Part shown: piece after piece, positions 49,216-57,327 of the stretch
How positions within the stretch are numbered: position 1 is the first letter of the stretch
Layout of the letters: the number at the start of each line of letters is the position of its first letter
DNA from: Thermococcus cleftensis
Lineage (GTDB): Archaea > Methanobacteriota_B > Thermococci > Thermococcales > Thermococcaceae
NCBI RefSeq assembly: GCF_000265525.1
Contig: NC_018015.1
Span: forward strand, 1,090,322-1,154,321
Reading direction: 5' to 3'
Length of the DNA stretch: 64,000 nt
The notes under the pieces: model-generated
The model's database searches: none
What the model saw: only the letters and a program-made list of their open reading frames with translations
What the model was told of the DNA's origin: nothing
Position numbers and translations under genes: made by a program

Positions 49216-50538
49216 ATGCTCCCCCTCTCTGACCTTTTAATCTGGTCCCTCGCCGGTGTGCTCTTCGGCGCCCTCATATCCTGGATCCCGGGATTCCACA
49301 TATTCAACATAATGGCCCTACTCGTTGCCGTCTTCGGCGTTGGCGAGCTGATGCCCGTCCAGGCCTTCCCCTTCTTCGCCATCGGCGCCATAGTCGCCTA
49401 CGCCTACGTGAGCGCGATATCGAGCGTCTACTTCAGCGTCGCCGACGAGAGCGCCGTCTTCCTCCTCTTCCCCACACAGCGCTATCTCCTTCTCGGCAGG
49501 GGCCACGAGGCGGTCCTGCTCTACCTCATCGGAGCGGTAGCGGGAACCCTGTTCCTCGTGATTGGAGCGCTCTTCCTCTTCCCGAGGATACTCCCGCCCA
49601 TCTACCAGGCGACCAGTCCGTACATCACCTACTTCCTCGTTGCGATAGTGGTCTTCATGTTCATGAGCGAGTGGCCCAAGGAGGGAGACAGAGGAAGAAC
49701 ACCCGCTGAGAGGCTCTGGCTGGCCTGGAGGCAGATATTCGGTGGAATCTTGGTGTTCTTCCTCTCGGGCCTGCTGGGCTTCATAGTGATGAACACCAAC
49801 CTCCTGCCGACGACGAGCGCCTACACCCGCCTTACCCCGATGTTCATAGGCTTCTTCGGAATGTCCTGGGTGATACTCAACATACTATCCAACCCGCCGA
49901 TGCTCGAGCAGGTTCCCGACGACAGGGTCGAGAGCAGCCTCTACAACACCCTCAAGGCCACCTTCGGCGGCGCCCTCGGAGGAACAATAGCGGCCGTCTA
50001 CCCGATAATCACCGGAGGAATGGGAGCGCTGATAGCGGGCCACATGACCAGCCAGCGCGGAGACGACGCCTTCATCATAAGCCAGGGCGTGAACAGGGTC
50101 ATCTACTACGTCGGAGCCTTCACGCTCCTCTTCCTGCCCCAGCTGAGGCTCACGAGGGGAGCGGCTGCGTGGCTCGTCAGCTCAATCTACACCCCCAAGA
50201 GCTACGCGGAGTACCTGGCCGCGATAGGTGCCATACTGCTCAGCGCGGGCATAAGCTTCCTCTTCACCTACTACCTCTCCAGGTTCCTAGCCAAGAGCTT
50301 CAACGTCGTCCACATCAAGAAGCTCTCCTACGTTGTTGCGGTGACGCTCGTCGTGATAAGCTACCTCCTCACCGGCCCGATGGGGCTGGCGGTGCTCTTC
50401 GTATCGACGGCGATAGGCCTGATGGCGGCTGCCTTCAACACCAGGAGGAGCTACTGCCTCGGCGGACTTATCCTGCCCGTGCTCATCAGCATGACAGGCC
50501 ACACCGGCTACTTCATGCACCTGCTCGGACTGGGGTGA
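49216..50538 (+). CDS. TctA-like membrane transporter (archaeal COG1784 group)
   Basis: A polytopic protein of 440 residues with about twelve helices. The start LLIWSLAGVLFGALISWIPG with a GxxxGxxxxxIPG-like pattern, and GGALGGTIAAVYPIITGGMG near residues 256-275, resemble the tripartite tricarboxylate transporter permease TctA in its archaeal version. No TctB or TctC partner is present. ATG 49216 follows GAGGTGAT by four bases; the longer frames at 49207/49210 overlap the preceding stop. Its neighbours carry OB folds, so its cargo may be different from that of bacterial TctA. Confidence 0.82.
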   Translation: MLPLSDLLIWSLAGVLFGALISWIPGFHIFNIMALLVAVFGVGELMPVQAFPFFAIGAIVAYAYVSAISSVYFSVADESAVFLLFPTQRYLLLGRGHEAVLLYLIGAVAGTLFLVIGALFLFPRILPPIYQATSPYITYFLVAIVVFMFMSEWPKEGDRGRTPAERLWLAWRQIFGGILVFFLSGLLGFIVMNTNLLPTTSAYTRLTPMFIGFFGMSWVILNILSNPPMLEQVPDDRVESSLYNTLKATFGGALGGTIAAVYPIITGGMGALIAGHMTSQRGDDAFIISQGVNRVIYYVGAFTLLFLPQLRLTRGAAAWLVSSIYTPKSYAEYLAAIGAILLSAGISFLFTYYLSRFLAKSFNVVHIKKLSYVVAVTLVVISYLLTGPMGLAVLFVSTAIGLMAAAFNTRRSYCLGGLILPVLISMTGHTGYFMHLLGLG

Positions 50539-50544
50539 TGTGAG

Positions 50545-51942
50545 ATGAGGGGATTCACCCACTACATCTCGGGCCTCGCGGCGGCGACCTTCTTCGCCGC
50601 CCTCGTCGGTGATCTAAGGCTGGGCATACTCATTCCGGTCATCGCGGCCGCCTCCGCCTACTTCCCCGACTTCGTGGACTTCAAGTTCGGAAAGTTCCTG
50701 GCGAGGAGGGACTACGAGATAGACCCCGCCCCCTGGGACGAAAAGAAGCACTACGCGCCGAGGCTCGTCAAGGTAAGCGAGCTGAGCGAGGAAAACCGCT
50801 ACCAGTTCTTTGCCATCGAGGGAACGGTGGAGGATATACTCGCCAGGGGCTCCGGGAAGGTCTCCTACAAGGTCCTCCGCGAGGACGGAAGCGAGGAGAC
50901 CGTCACGGAGGAGTACAACAGCATAGTCTTCACCCTCAACGACGGAACGGGGAAGATAACCGTCGAGGCCTTCGGCGACGACTACGAGTTCTTCGAGGAG
51001 GAGTTCGGAAAGATCGAGGAGGGCAAGAAGCTGCTTGTCTTCGGCTACGTCGATGTCGGAGAGGAGGGCCTCAAGCTCGTCGTCAGCGATGCCCCCCACC
51101 CGCAGGGCATAGCGGACACCATAGCGAGGGCCATCGAGGAGGCCTACCGCGAGGGCGAGAGAATAGTCAAGATACACAACATTCGCCTGCCCGGCGACGT
51201 TTACAGGCGCTTCCTGGTCCACCTCGACCCGCCCAGGAGGGAAGTCCGCGTCGAGATGGGGCCGATAGTAACGCCTGGAGGTGTCGCGATAGGTGGCGAA
51301 GTGCCCGAGTACAGGAAGTACGGCGTGGCCAAGGTGAGCGTGCCCTTCATCAAGACCTACCCCAAGCCCACGAGGATAGACTCCTTTTCGGGCCCGGAGA
51401 TAGCCTTCAGGAGGGCCCAGTTCAGGGGCAAGACGGTCGTCAAGGACCGCTTCCTTCCATGGCACCACGGCTTCAGCCACTCCCTCACGATGGGCATGAT
51501 AATAGGCCTCGTCGTCTTCGCCTTCTTCAAGCTGATCGGCTACGAGCACGCGACGGAGCTGGCACTCGCCTCAATGATCGGCCAGTGGCTCCACGTCTTC
51601 GAGGACCAGCTCGGCTTCATGGGGAGCAACCTGCTTCCTCCCATCACGAAGGACGTCGTTCCGGGCTTCAAGCTCGGAGAAAGCGGCAGCGGCCTGACCA
51701 ACTTCTCAACGGCCTGGCTGATGATAGCCTTCATGATATGGAACTTCAACCGCTTCACCGACCCGAGGCCGATACCGATGAGCGACGCCAAGCTGCTGCT
51801 CCTCCTGGCCTGGCCGTCGATAGTAGGCTTTGCCATAGCGATAGTCAGGAGCTTCAGGCTTAGAAGGGAAATCTCCGAGCTCATGGACTACTACACGAAC
51901 CTCGAAGCCTTTGAGGAGATGGAGGAGGTCGGAGGGATTTAA
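50545..51942 (+). CDS. Membrane metal-dependent hydrolase with inserted OB fold
   Basis: A 465-residue protein with an uncommon arrangement. The N-terminal part (HYISGLAAATFFA, SAYFPDFVDFKFG) and the C-terminal part (LPWHHGFSHSLTMGMIIG, GQWLHVFEDQLG) together give the His/Asp metal-ligand motifs and helices of the YdjM/DUF457 family. Between them, residues about 80-190 form an OB-fold domain (FFAIEGTVEDILARG, NDGTGKITVEAFGDD, LLVFGYVDVGEEGLKLVVSD), followed by another soluble region. GGGGTGATGTGAG precedes the ATG, 6 bases after the permease gene. The shared OB theme ties it to the repeat protein at 46247. Confidence 0.8.
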   Translation: MRGFTHYISGLAAATFFAALVGDLRLGILIPVIAAASAYFPDFVDFKFGKFLARRDYEIDPAPWDEKKHYAPRLVKVSELSEENRYQFFAIEGTVEDILARGSGKVSYKVLREDGSEETVTEEYNSIVFTLNDGTGKITVEAFGDDYEFFEEEFGKIEEGKKLLVFGYVDVGEEGLKLVVSDAPHPQGIADTIARAIEEAYREGERIVKIHNIRLPGDVYRRFLVHLDPPRREVRVEMGPIVTPGGVAIGGEVPEYRKYGVAKVSVPFIKTYPKPTRIDSFSGPEIAFRRAQFRGKTVVKDRFLPWHHGFSHSLTMGMIIGLVVFAFFKLIGYEHATELALASMIGQWLHVFEDQLGFMGSNLLPPITKDVVPGFKLGESGSGLTNFSTAWLMIAFMIWNFNRFTDPRPIPMSDAKLLLLLAWPSIVGFAIAIVRSFRLRREISELMDYYTNLEAFEEMEEVGGI

Positions 51943-52799
51943 TTCTTCCCTCTTTTGTTTTCCGGTTTTCTCGCCACAACTCCAAGCGCTTCCTCCACCC
52001 TTCTAACCCCGACGAAGCCCGCTCTCCTCAGCCTCTCCATGACGCCCCTCTGCAGGTCCTTCCTCCGGTACTTCTTCCCGGGGTTGCCGACGTAGTGGAA
52101 GAGCCTTCCGCCGGGTTTGAGAACCCTGAAGAGCTCGCCGTAGAACTCCTCCGAATAAAGCTGGCCGGCCAGAGAAAAGCGCGGCGGGTCGTGGATTATC
52201 ACGTCAAAGCTCTCGTCCTTGAACTTCTTCACGACCTCGAAGGCGTCGCCCTGAATCACCTGCACCTTCCCGCCGGTGAAGAGCTCCCTGCTCCAGGGGT
52301 TTATTCTGGCAAGCTCAATCACGTTCGGGTCCTTCTCGATGGTTATGACGTACGCTCCCCTCTTCGAGGCCTCTATGGCCGTGTAGCCCAGCCCCATGCA
52401 GGTGTCGAGAACCGTTTCGCCCTCTTTCGGCTTCACCGCGTTCACCTTGTTCCTCGTGTCCTGGAGGGGGTTCACTTCCTTTGTCCTGTGCATTCTGATG
52501 CCGTTTATCTCAATCGTCGGCGGAATCGTCGGGACGAGCTTGTAGAAGTGCTCTCCTGCGATGGCGGCTTTGTAAACCCCACCACCTCTCACGAAGTAAA
52601 CGCTCCCCTCGTCCCTCGCGATCCTCTCCAGGACGTCCCGCGAAACCCTCGTTCCGTCGGGGAAGATGAACTCCTCTCCCTCCCGTTTTATCTCCCACGC
52701 CCTGCTGGTTTTTCTAAGGTCGAGGTTGAGCTTAACGGTTCCCCCTGAAAAGAGCAGTCTCCTGGCTTCCCTCGCTGTCAGGAAGTAGAGCTCATCCAT
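51939..52799 (-). CDS. Archaeal SAM-dependent methyltransferase (COG2521-like)
   Basis: A 286-residue protein. Motif I is VLDTCMGLGYTAIEASKRG, the acidic motif II is ITIEKDPN, and motif IV is IHDPPRFS with the PP pair typical of enzymes that methylate amino groups of RNA or protein. The N-terminal 110 residues (MDELYFLTAREARRLLFSGG) form a separate beta-rich domain that may bind RNA. ATG 52799 follows GGGTGGGAGTT. The 3' end overlaps the convergent hydrolase gene by 4 bases. The substrate is unknown. Confidence 0.85.
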   Translation of the reverse strand: MDELYFLTAREARRLLFSGGTVKLNLDLRKTSRAWEIKREGEEFIFPDGTRVSRDVLERIARDEGSVYFVRGGGVYKAAIAGEHFYKLVPTIPPTIEINGIRMHRTKEVNPLQDTRNKVNAVKPKEGETVLDTCMGLGYTAIEASKRGAYVITIEKDPNVIELARINPWSRELFTGGKVQVIQGDAFEVVKKFKDESFDVIIHDPPRFSLAGQLYSEEFYGELFRVLKPGGRLFHYVGNPGKKYRRKDLQRGVMERLRRAGFVGVRRVEEALGVVARKPENKRGKN

Positions 52800-52839
52800 A
52801 ACTCCCACCCTGCAGTGCTGGGGACGGGGGGATAAAAAC

Positions 52840-53775
52840 CTAACCCACGACCCTCTCAAAGACGCGCTCGAAGTTCTTGAAGGCTATGGCCTCGACCTCT
52901 TTCTCGCTGAAGTTCTCCCTCAGCCTCGCGAGGAGTGCTGGAATCCTTGACTCGTCCTCAAAACCTTCAACGCTCTTTCCGCTCCAGCCCTTGAGGTAGT
53001 AAACGAAGTCGAAGCCCAGGCCAACGTGGCGGTAGCCGATGAGATCTGCCATGTAAATTATGTGTTCAACGTATTTCTCCAGCGTTGGGTTCTCCCTGTC
53101 CACGAAGCCCGGTATCGCGACCGCTCCAACGACGCCGTCCCTCTCCGCTATCGCCTTCAGCTGCTCGTCCGTCAGGTTCCTTGGGTGGTCGCAGAGCTTC
53201 CTCGCGTTGGAGTGCGACGCTATGACGGGGAAGGAGGTCACCTCCAGCGCGTCCCAGAAGCCGGCCTCGTTTATGTGGCTGAGGTCGAGCACTATTCCAA
53301 GCTCCTCGGCCTTGCCAACGACCTCGACTCCGAAGTTGGTGAGCCCGCCGTTGGTTCTCTCGAAGACCCCGTCACCTATGGCATTCCTCAGGCTCCAGGT
53401 GAGCGTCAGAACCCTCAGTCCAAGGCGATGGAAGACCTCGAGGAGGTCGAGGCTCTCTCCGATGGGTTCCCCTCCCTCCAGGCCGAGCCAGAGGGCGACC
53501 CTTCCCTCTCTGATGGCCTTCCCCATCTCTCCAACGTTTTTCACGAGCTCGAAGTGCTCGCTCTCCTCTACGTCCTTCAGAAAAGCGTTGAGGACCTCGA
53601 GGCCGTAAACAGTAGCATCGCCCCGCCTCTCTGGCCTTGTCCATATCGCCATGACCCTCGCGCCTATTCCCGGGGCGAAGAAGCGCCCGAAGTTCTCCTC
53701 CAGGATGCGAGTTTTTTCTGCCTTCCGCTCACCGTAAATAAGTGTGGGCAAATCGGAGTGTGCATCAAAAATCAT
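52840..53775 (-). CDS. Membrane dipeptidase (renal dipeptidase), M19 family
   Basis: A 311-residue zinc peptidase that splits dipeptides. The zinc ligands are visible as DAHSD at 4-8, the bridging glutamate in LWLGLEGGEP, histidines in LDLSHINEAGFWD and VIASHSNARKLCDHPRNLTD, and the C-terminal LGFDFV. It has no signal peptide, so the enzyme is probably cytoplasmic. ATG 53775 follows GAGGTGATCCG. It lies between a TPR-like gene and the methyltransferase gene, all on the minus strand and closely spaced. Confidence 0.92.
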   Translation of the reverse strand: MIFDAHSDLPTLIYGERKAEKTRILEENFGRFFAPGIGARVMAIWTRPERRGDATVYGLEVLNAFLKDVEESEHFELVKNVGEMGKAIREGRVALWLGLEGGEPIGESLDLLEVFHRLGLRVLTLTWSLRNAIGDGVFERTNGGLTNFGVEVVGKAEELGIVLDLSHINEAGFWDALEVTSFPVIASHSNARKLCDHPRNLTDEQLKAIAERDGVVGAVAIPGFVDRENPTLEKYVEHIIYMADLIGYRHVGLGFDFVYYLKGWSGKSVEGFEDESRIPALLARLRENFSEKEVEAIAFKNFERVFERVVG

Positions 53776-53784
53776 CGGATCACC

Positions 53785-54864
53785 TCAGACGCTCTCCTCT
53801 ATGGCCGCGACCTCGGTCAGGGCTTCCGCCTTGATTTCCGGATCTGGAATCCCCTCAACTACCTTTCTGGCATCTTCAAACTCGTGCCTCTTGGCCAGCT
53901 CAACCGCTATGGCCTTGAGTGCCTCGCTCCTCTTGCGGTTGTCCCGTATTTCCATGGCGAACTCAAGGGCCCGGGAGAGGCTGCCTATCTCAGTCAGCAG
54001 GCTGGCTATCTTTTGAACGTTTGCCTCGGTGAAGACGGGGTTCTCGCATTTTACAAAGGCACGGTCCACTACATCTAAGTACTCGGAGTTGTTCACCCTC
54101 TTCATCCAGAGGGAGATCTCAAGTTCCCCGATTAACCTTGTGACTCCATGGTACTTCTTCTCTACTATCGCCAGGGCGTAGTGGTAGCGTCCCTTCAGCA
54201 GGGACTCCCTCACTTCGGGCAATCCAACTTCGTAGACGGTCTTGGCCAGATCGATTTTCTTCTCAACAACCGCCGCGCGCTGGTTCACGTGGAGTTTGTC
54301 AAATATATCAAAGGCCATCTTGTAGAACTCCAGGGCTTTGCTTGAGGGAAGCGCGTCTCCGGCCTTCTCCATCAACTCGGCTATTCTTATTATCCCGTCC
54401 ACCTTGTGGGTGTAGGGTATCTCGGCCCCTATTATCGTGTCAAAGGCGACGTTGAAAACCTCCAGGGCGCTCTCAGGGTAGCCCCCAACGGCCAGATGGT
54501 AGGCCAGGGTCGAGAGAACGATTCCTTTTTCTATCGGGTTCTTTATGTCGTCGGTTATGTCGAGGGCCCTGCCGAAGAAGTCCATGGCGTCGTCTTCGTA
54601 TCCTATTATCCCCAGGGCTGAGGCTATGACAGAATACGCCACGGCCTTCTGGGCCGGATCCTTGAGCTTCTTAGCTATGTACATTGCGTCCTCTATAAGG
54701 CTGGGTATCCAGTCCTCCGGTCCGCCCCTCTGATGAATGACAACAGCGATGTCCGTCAAAACCTCTACCCTGTCCATTGGGTCCTCCAGTTCTTCAACCT
54801 CGGAGAGAGCTTCATCATAATAGCCCCTGCGAATGAGCATCTCTATCTCTTCTCGCGTCGTCAT
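53785..54864 (-). CDS. TPR-like alpha-solenoid protein, 359 aa
   Basis: An all-helical repeat protein. Repeats of about 35-40 residues show the pattern A/G-x-x-x-A-x-x-x-F: for example YDEALSEVEELEDPMDRVEV, GYEDDAMDFFGRALDITDDI, GYPESALEVFNVAFDTI and SKALEFYKMAFDIFD. It is likely a TPR-type scaffold. Its function is unknown; a thermococcal family is likely. A promoter is suggested by the AT-rich 54865-54900, which it shares with the divergent DUF531 gene. The dipeptidase gene begins 9 bases after its stop. Confidence 0.78.
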   Translation of the reverse strand: MTTREEIEMLIRRGYYDEALSEVEELEDPMDRVEVLTDIAVVIHQRGGPEDWIPSLIEDAMYIAKKLKDPAQKAVAYSVIASALGIIGYEDDAMDFFGRALDITDDIKNPIEKGIVLSTLAYHLAVGGYPESALEVFNVAFDTIIGAEIPYTHKVDGIIRIAELMEKAGDALPSSKALEFYKMAFDIFDKLHVNQRAAVVEKKIDLAKTVYEVGLPEVRESLLKGRYHYALAIVEKKYHGVTRLIGELEISLWMKRVNNSEYLDVVDRAFVKCENPVFTEANVQKIASLLTEIGSLSRALEFAMEIRDNRKRSEALKAIAVELAKRHEFEDARKVVEGIPDPEIKAEALTEVAAIEESV

Positions 54865-54920
54865 ACTAACTTTTTGATTCGTTCTAAATCCTTATAAAGG
54901 TTTGTTGGTTATCCCCAACC

Positions 54921-55487
54921 ATGGCAATGCTGACGATGGCTCTGTACAACACCTACGACCCGAAGAGGCTCCACGAGGCCCATCTCCGCGCCATAGCCCG
55001 CGCTGGCCCGATAGCTTACGCTTACGGCTTTCATCTGGCCCTCGTTGGCTTTCCGTTCGAGGGCAGGCCCATAGATGTCGCGGAGGAGATAAGCGGCCAC
55101 ACCACGATAGGCGAGGGTGGGAGGTACCTCCTCGAGCTGGCCGAGGGGAACAGGTTTCACCTCCTCGACTTTCCTAGGAGGGGCTTCCCGCCGCAGTTCG
55201 GAACGCCAGTTGCCACCACGAGGAAGCCCGGTGCTGAGAAGGAGATAACGCCCCTTGAGCTTGCCGAGAGGGCGGTTCGTGGGGAGAGCTTTCTGCTCCT
55301 GATAGGTCTCGGCAGGCATGGCCTTCCGAAGGAAATCTTTAAGTTGGCCCGCTACCACATGGACGTAACGGGGAGAAGGGTGAGCCTTGAAACCTGCACC
55401 GCGATAGGTGCCATACCCGTGAGAATAAGCACGCTGATGGAGGCGCTGAAATGGAGGACTGGAAAAGGGACGCGGCGTGGATACTGA
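54921..55487 (+). CDS. DUF531 archaeal protein
   Basis: A 188-residue soluble protein of the archaea-specific DUF531 family. Features: MALYNTYDPKRLHEAHLRAI at the start, HLALVGFPF, SGHTTIGEGGRYLLELAE, and FLLLIGLGRHGLPKEIFKLA followed by SLETCTAIGAIPVRIS. The glycine/histidine-rich GLGRHGLP motif and the final helix suggest a SPOUT-like or nucleotide-binding fold, which is an inference. TATA-like CCTTATAAAGG is at about 54891-54901 with no ribosome binding site, so the transcript is probably leaderless; ATG 54927 is an alternative. It overlaps the signal peptidase gene by 37 bases. Confidence 0.82.
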   Translation: MAMLTMALYNTYDPKRLHEAHLRAIARAGPIAYAYGFHLALVGFPFEGRPIDVAEEISGHTTIGEGGRYLLELAEGNRFHLLDFPRRGFPPQFGTPVATTRKPGAEKEITPLELAERAVRGESFLLLIGLGRHGLPKEIFKLARYHMDVTGRRVSLETCTAIGAIPVRISTLMEALKWRTGKGTRRGY

Positions 55488-55924
55488 TAGCTATCATAGT
55501 GGTATTCATCTTTCAGTTCGGCCTTAAGGTTGCCCTTCACACGGATTCGCCCTTGGTCATAGTGGTTAGTGGCTCGATGGAGCCGGTTTTCTACCGCGGC
55601 GACGTCGTGTTGCTGAAGGGCATAAGTGAGGAAAACATAGACGACGTTCACGTGGGCGATGTCATAGTCTACAAGCGCCCGGGCTATGAGTACCCGATAA
55701 TCCACCGGGTGAGGGCGATAAGTGAGGTGAATCTCGGAGGTAAGACCGAGAAGTGCTTCCTCACATGGGGCGACAACAACTGGGCGCCCGACCCCGAATA
55801 CCCGACCCCCTACGGTATGGTGCCGTGCGTCCCGGCCTACGCCGTCGAGGACAAAGCTTTGCTGGTGCTTCCGAAGATAGGACTCATACCGCTGGAAATC
55901 CGGGAAAGCCTGGGCCTGGGATGA
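55451..55924 (+). CDS. Signal peptidase I, second archaeal copy
   Basis: A 157-residue membrane protease with one N-terminal helix (AAWILIAIIVVFIFQFGLKV). The catalytic serine is S42 in VVSGSMEPVFYRGD, the general-base histidine is H85 in YPIIHRVRAI, and D108 is in LTWGDNNWAPDP. It is shorter than the enzyme at 28592 and lacks its C-terminal helices, so this is probably the housekeeping peptidase. It starts inside the 3' end of DUF531. Its stop codon lies in the C box of the C/D sRNA that follows. Confidence 0.9.
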   Translation: MEDWKRDAAWILIAIIVVFIFQFGLKVALHTDSPLVIVVSGSMEPVFYRGDVVLLKGISEENIDDVHVGDVIVYKRPGYEYPIIHRVRAISEVNLGGKTEKCFLTWGDNNWAPDPEYPTPYGMVPCVPAYAVEDKALLVLPKIGLIPLEIRESLGLG

Positions 55925-55969
55925 TGTGAGGGTAGGTATCTGATCCGTGATGAGCTAATCGGCCCCTGA
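55921..55969 (+). ncRNA. Box C/D guide sRNA
   Basis: All four boxes occur with archaeal spacing: C box ATGATGT at 55921-55927 (one mismatch from RTGATGA), a 12-base guide at 55928-55939, D' box CTGA at 55940-55943, a 3-base linker, C' box GTGATGA at 55947-55953, a second 12-base guide at 55954-55965, and D box CTGA at 55966-55969. Both guides are exactly 12 bases, the normal value in Thermococcales. Such RNAs direct 2'-O-methylation of rRNA or tRNA at the fifth base upstream of D or D'. The target was not identified. The C box overlaps the stop codon of the signal peptidase gene, so the RNA is probably cut from that transcript. True ends extend a few bases further. Confidence 0.72.
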
Positions 55970-55982
55970 CCTTACGAAAGAC

Positions 55983-56469
55983 AAGGGGGCTCCGCCCCCT
56001 TATCTCTCTGTACTCTTAAACCCCCGGAGTGGGGCTTCGCCCCACGACCCCGCTTTTTCTTAAAACTCCGGGGGGCTTCGCCCCCACACCCCCACGAACC
56101 CTGCCTAACAAATTCTTGATGAAAATCTGCTGCAAAGAGCTACGAACTCTTTGGTGGAGCTTTGTCAAAGCTTGCTTCGTACCCTCAAACCTTTGAAATT
56201 TCTCTGCTTCTTTTGTGGGAGTCGTGATTCTTATTGAGTTTGTCTGGTTAATTTTGGGTTTACTTGACTTGGAGCTTTTTTGGGAACTACTCCATAATTG
56301 GTTCGTGGGGGGGTTTCTATTCCCAGCGCCCGAAGGGCGCTTATCCAAAAAGCAAACCCCTATCAAAAACGAGCGTTGGTAGAGGTTCAGAAAATAAAGA
56401 AAACCCCACTCAAGAGATCTCCACGAAGAAATCACGAACTTTGATGAAACTTTGCGGAGGCAAAGTTTC
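55983..56469. repeat. Hairpin-rich non-coding island
   Basis: Seven near-perfect inverted repeats occur in under 500 bases with no credible gene. GC-rich: AAGGGGGC-TCC-GCCCCCTT (55983-56001), GTGGGGC-TTC-GCCCCAC (56029-56045), GGGGGC-TTC-GCCCCC (56071-56085), AGCGCCC-GAA-GGGCGCT (56325-56341). AT-rich: CAAAGAG-(7)-CTCTTTG (56133-56153), AGCTTTG-T-CAAAGCT (56158-56172), GAAACTTTGC-GGAG-GCAAAGTTTC (56446-56469). A larger pairing, CCCCCGGAGT (56021-56030) with ACTCCGGGGG (56065-56074), encloses the second hairpin. Composition between the hairpins is AT-richer than in the flanking genes. The 56470-56576 remainder holds only the lplA promoter. It may be a structured RNA, a relic of a mobile element or stacked processing/termination sites. 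Confidence 0.65.
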
Positions 56470-56576
56470 TATCCGCTCAGTGGTGACCGCTCTCCTCATC
56501 GTCACCTCGGAAGGGCTTGGGCCTCATCATCGCTGGGCTTAAAAACTTGCTCAACCTTTTAACCTTGGTGGTCGTT

Positions 56577-57326
56577 ATGAGGTTCATTCCACTCATAGTT
56601 GCCCGACCCGAGGTTCAGATGGCGATAGACGAGGCGATAATGCGTGCCAGAATAGAGGGGAAGGTTCCTGACACCGTTAGACTCTACGCCTTCTCGCCGA
56701 GTTCGGTAACTATCGGCCGATTCCAGAGTGTAATACACGACGTGAACCTCGAGGAGGCCAGAGCGCTTGGGATTCCAGTCGTCAGGCGCATAACTGGTGG
56801 AGGAAGCGTCTTCCACGACGAGTTCGGGGAGATAACCTACTCGGTGGTCGTCGGCGAGGACCACCATCCAATGCTCAGGAACGTCGAGGATAGCTACCGC
56901 TATTTAGCTGGCCCCCTGGTAGATGCCCTGAGGGAGCTCGGCCTGAACGCTGGCTTCTCTGGACTGAACGATATAGTCGCCAACGGGAAAAAGATAAGCG
57001 GTTCGGCCCAGACGCGTAGAAAAGGGATAATCCTTCAGCACGGCACATTCATGTACGCGACGCGCGTTGAAGTCCTCGCGAAGGTTCTGAGGGTTTCCAA
57101 AGCAAAGCTCGCCGACAAGGGCGTTTCAAGCATCTGGGAGCGCGTAACAACCCTTGAGCGCGAGGGAGTACGGCTGAACCGCTGGGAGGCCTACGAGCTG
57201 TTGAAGGACAAGTTCTTTACCGCGTTCGAGCTGGAAGAGGGGGAGCTAACGAATTACGAGCTTGAGCTGGCGGAAAAGCTGATAGAGGAGCGCTACGGAA
57301 ACCCCAAGTGGAACGAGATGCGTTAG
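56577..57326 (+). CDS. lplA: Lipoate-protein ligase A, catalytic domain
   Basis: A 249-residue ligase-type enzyme that attaches lipoate to 2-oxoacid dehydrogenase or glycine cleavage H proteins. Visible features: ARPEVQMAIDEAIMR at the start, VVRRITGGGSVFHD with the RRxxGGG lipoyl-AMP motif near 63-76, the catalytic lysine in NGKKISGSAQTRR, and GIILQHGTFMY. It lacks the extra C-terminal domain of bacterial LplA, as in archaeal bipartite enzymes that need a separate LplB, which is not seen nearby. ATG 56577 follows GGTGGTCGTT. TATA-like GCTTAAAAACTT is at about 56537-56548. Confidence 0.9.
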   Translation: MRFIPLIVARPEVQMAIDEAIMRARIEGKVPDTVRLYAFSPSSVTIGRFQSVIHDVNLEEARALGIPVVRRITGGGSVFHDEFGEITYSVVVGEDHHPMLRNVEDSYRYLAGPLVDALRELGLNAGFSGLNDIVANGKKISGSAQTRRKGIILQHGTFMYATRVEVLAKVLRVSKAKLADKGVSSIWERVTTLEREGVRLNRWEAYELLKDKFFTAFELEEGELTNYELELAEKLIEERYGNPKWNEMR

Positions 57327-57327
57327 C

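Noticed and set aside
56016-56542. Reading frames of 139 and 92 codons across the hairpin island
   Set aside because: They read through inverted repeats, have no ribosome binding site and atypical composition.
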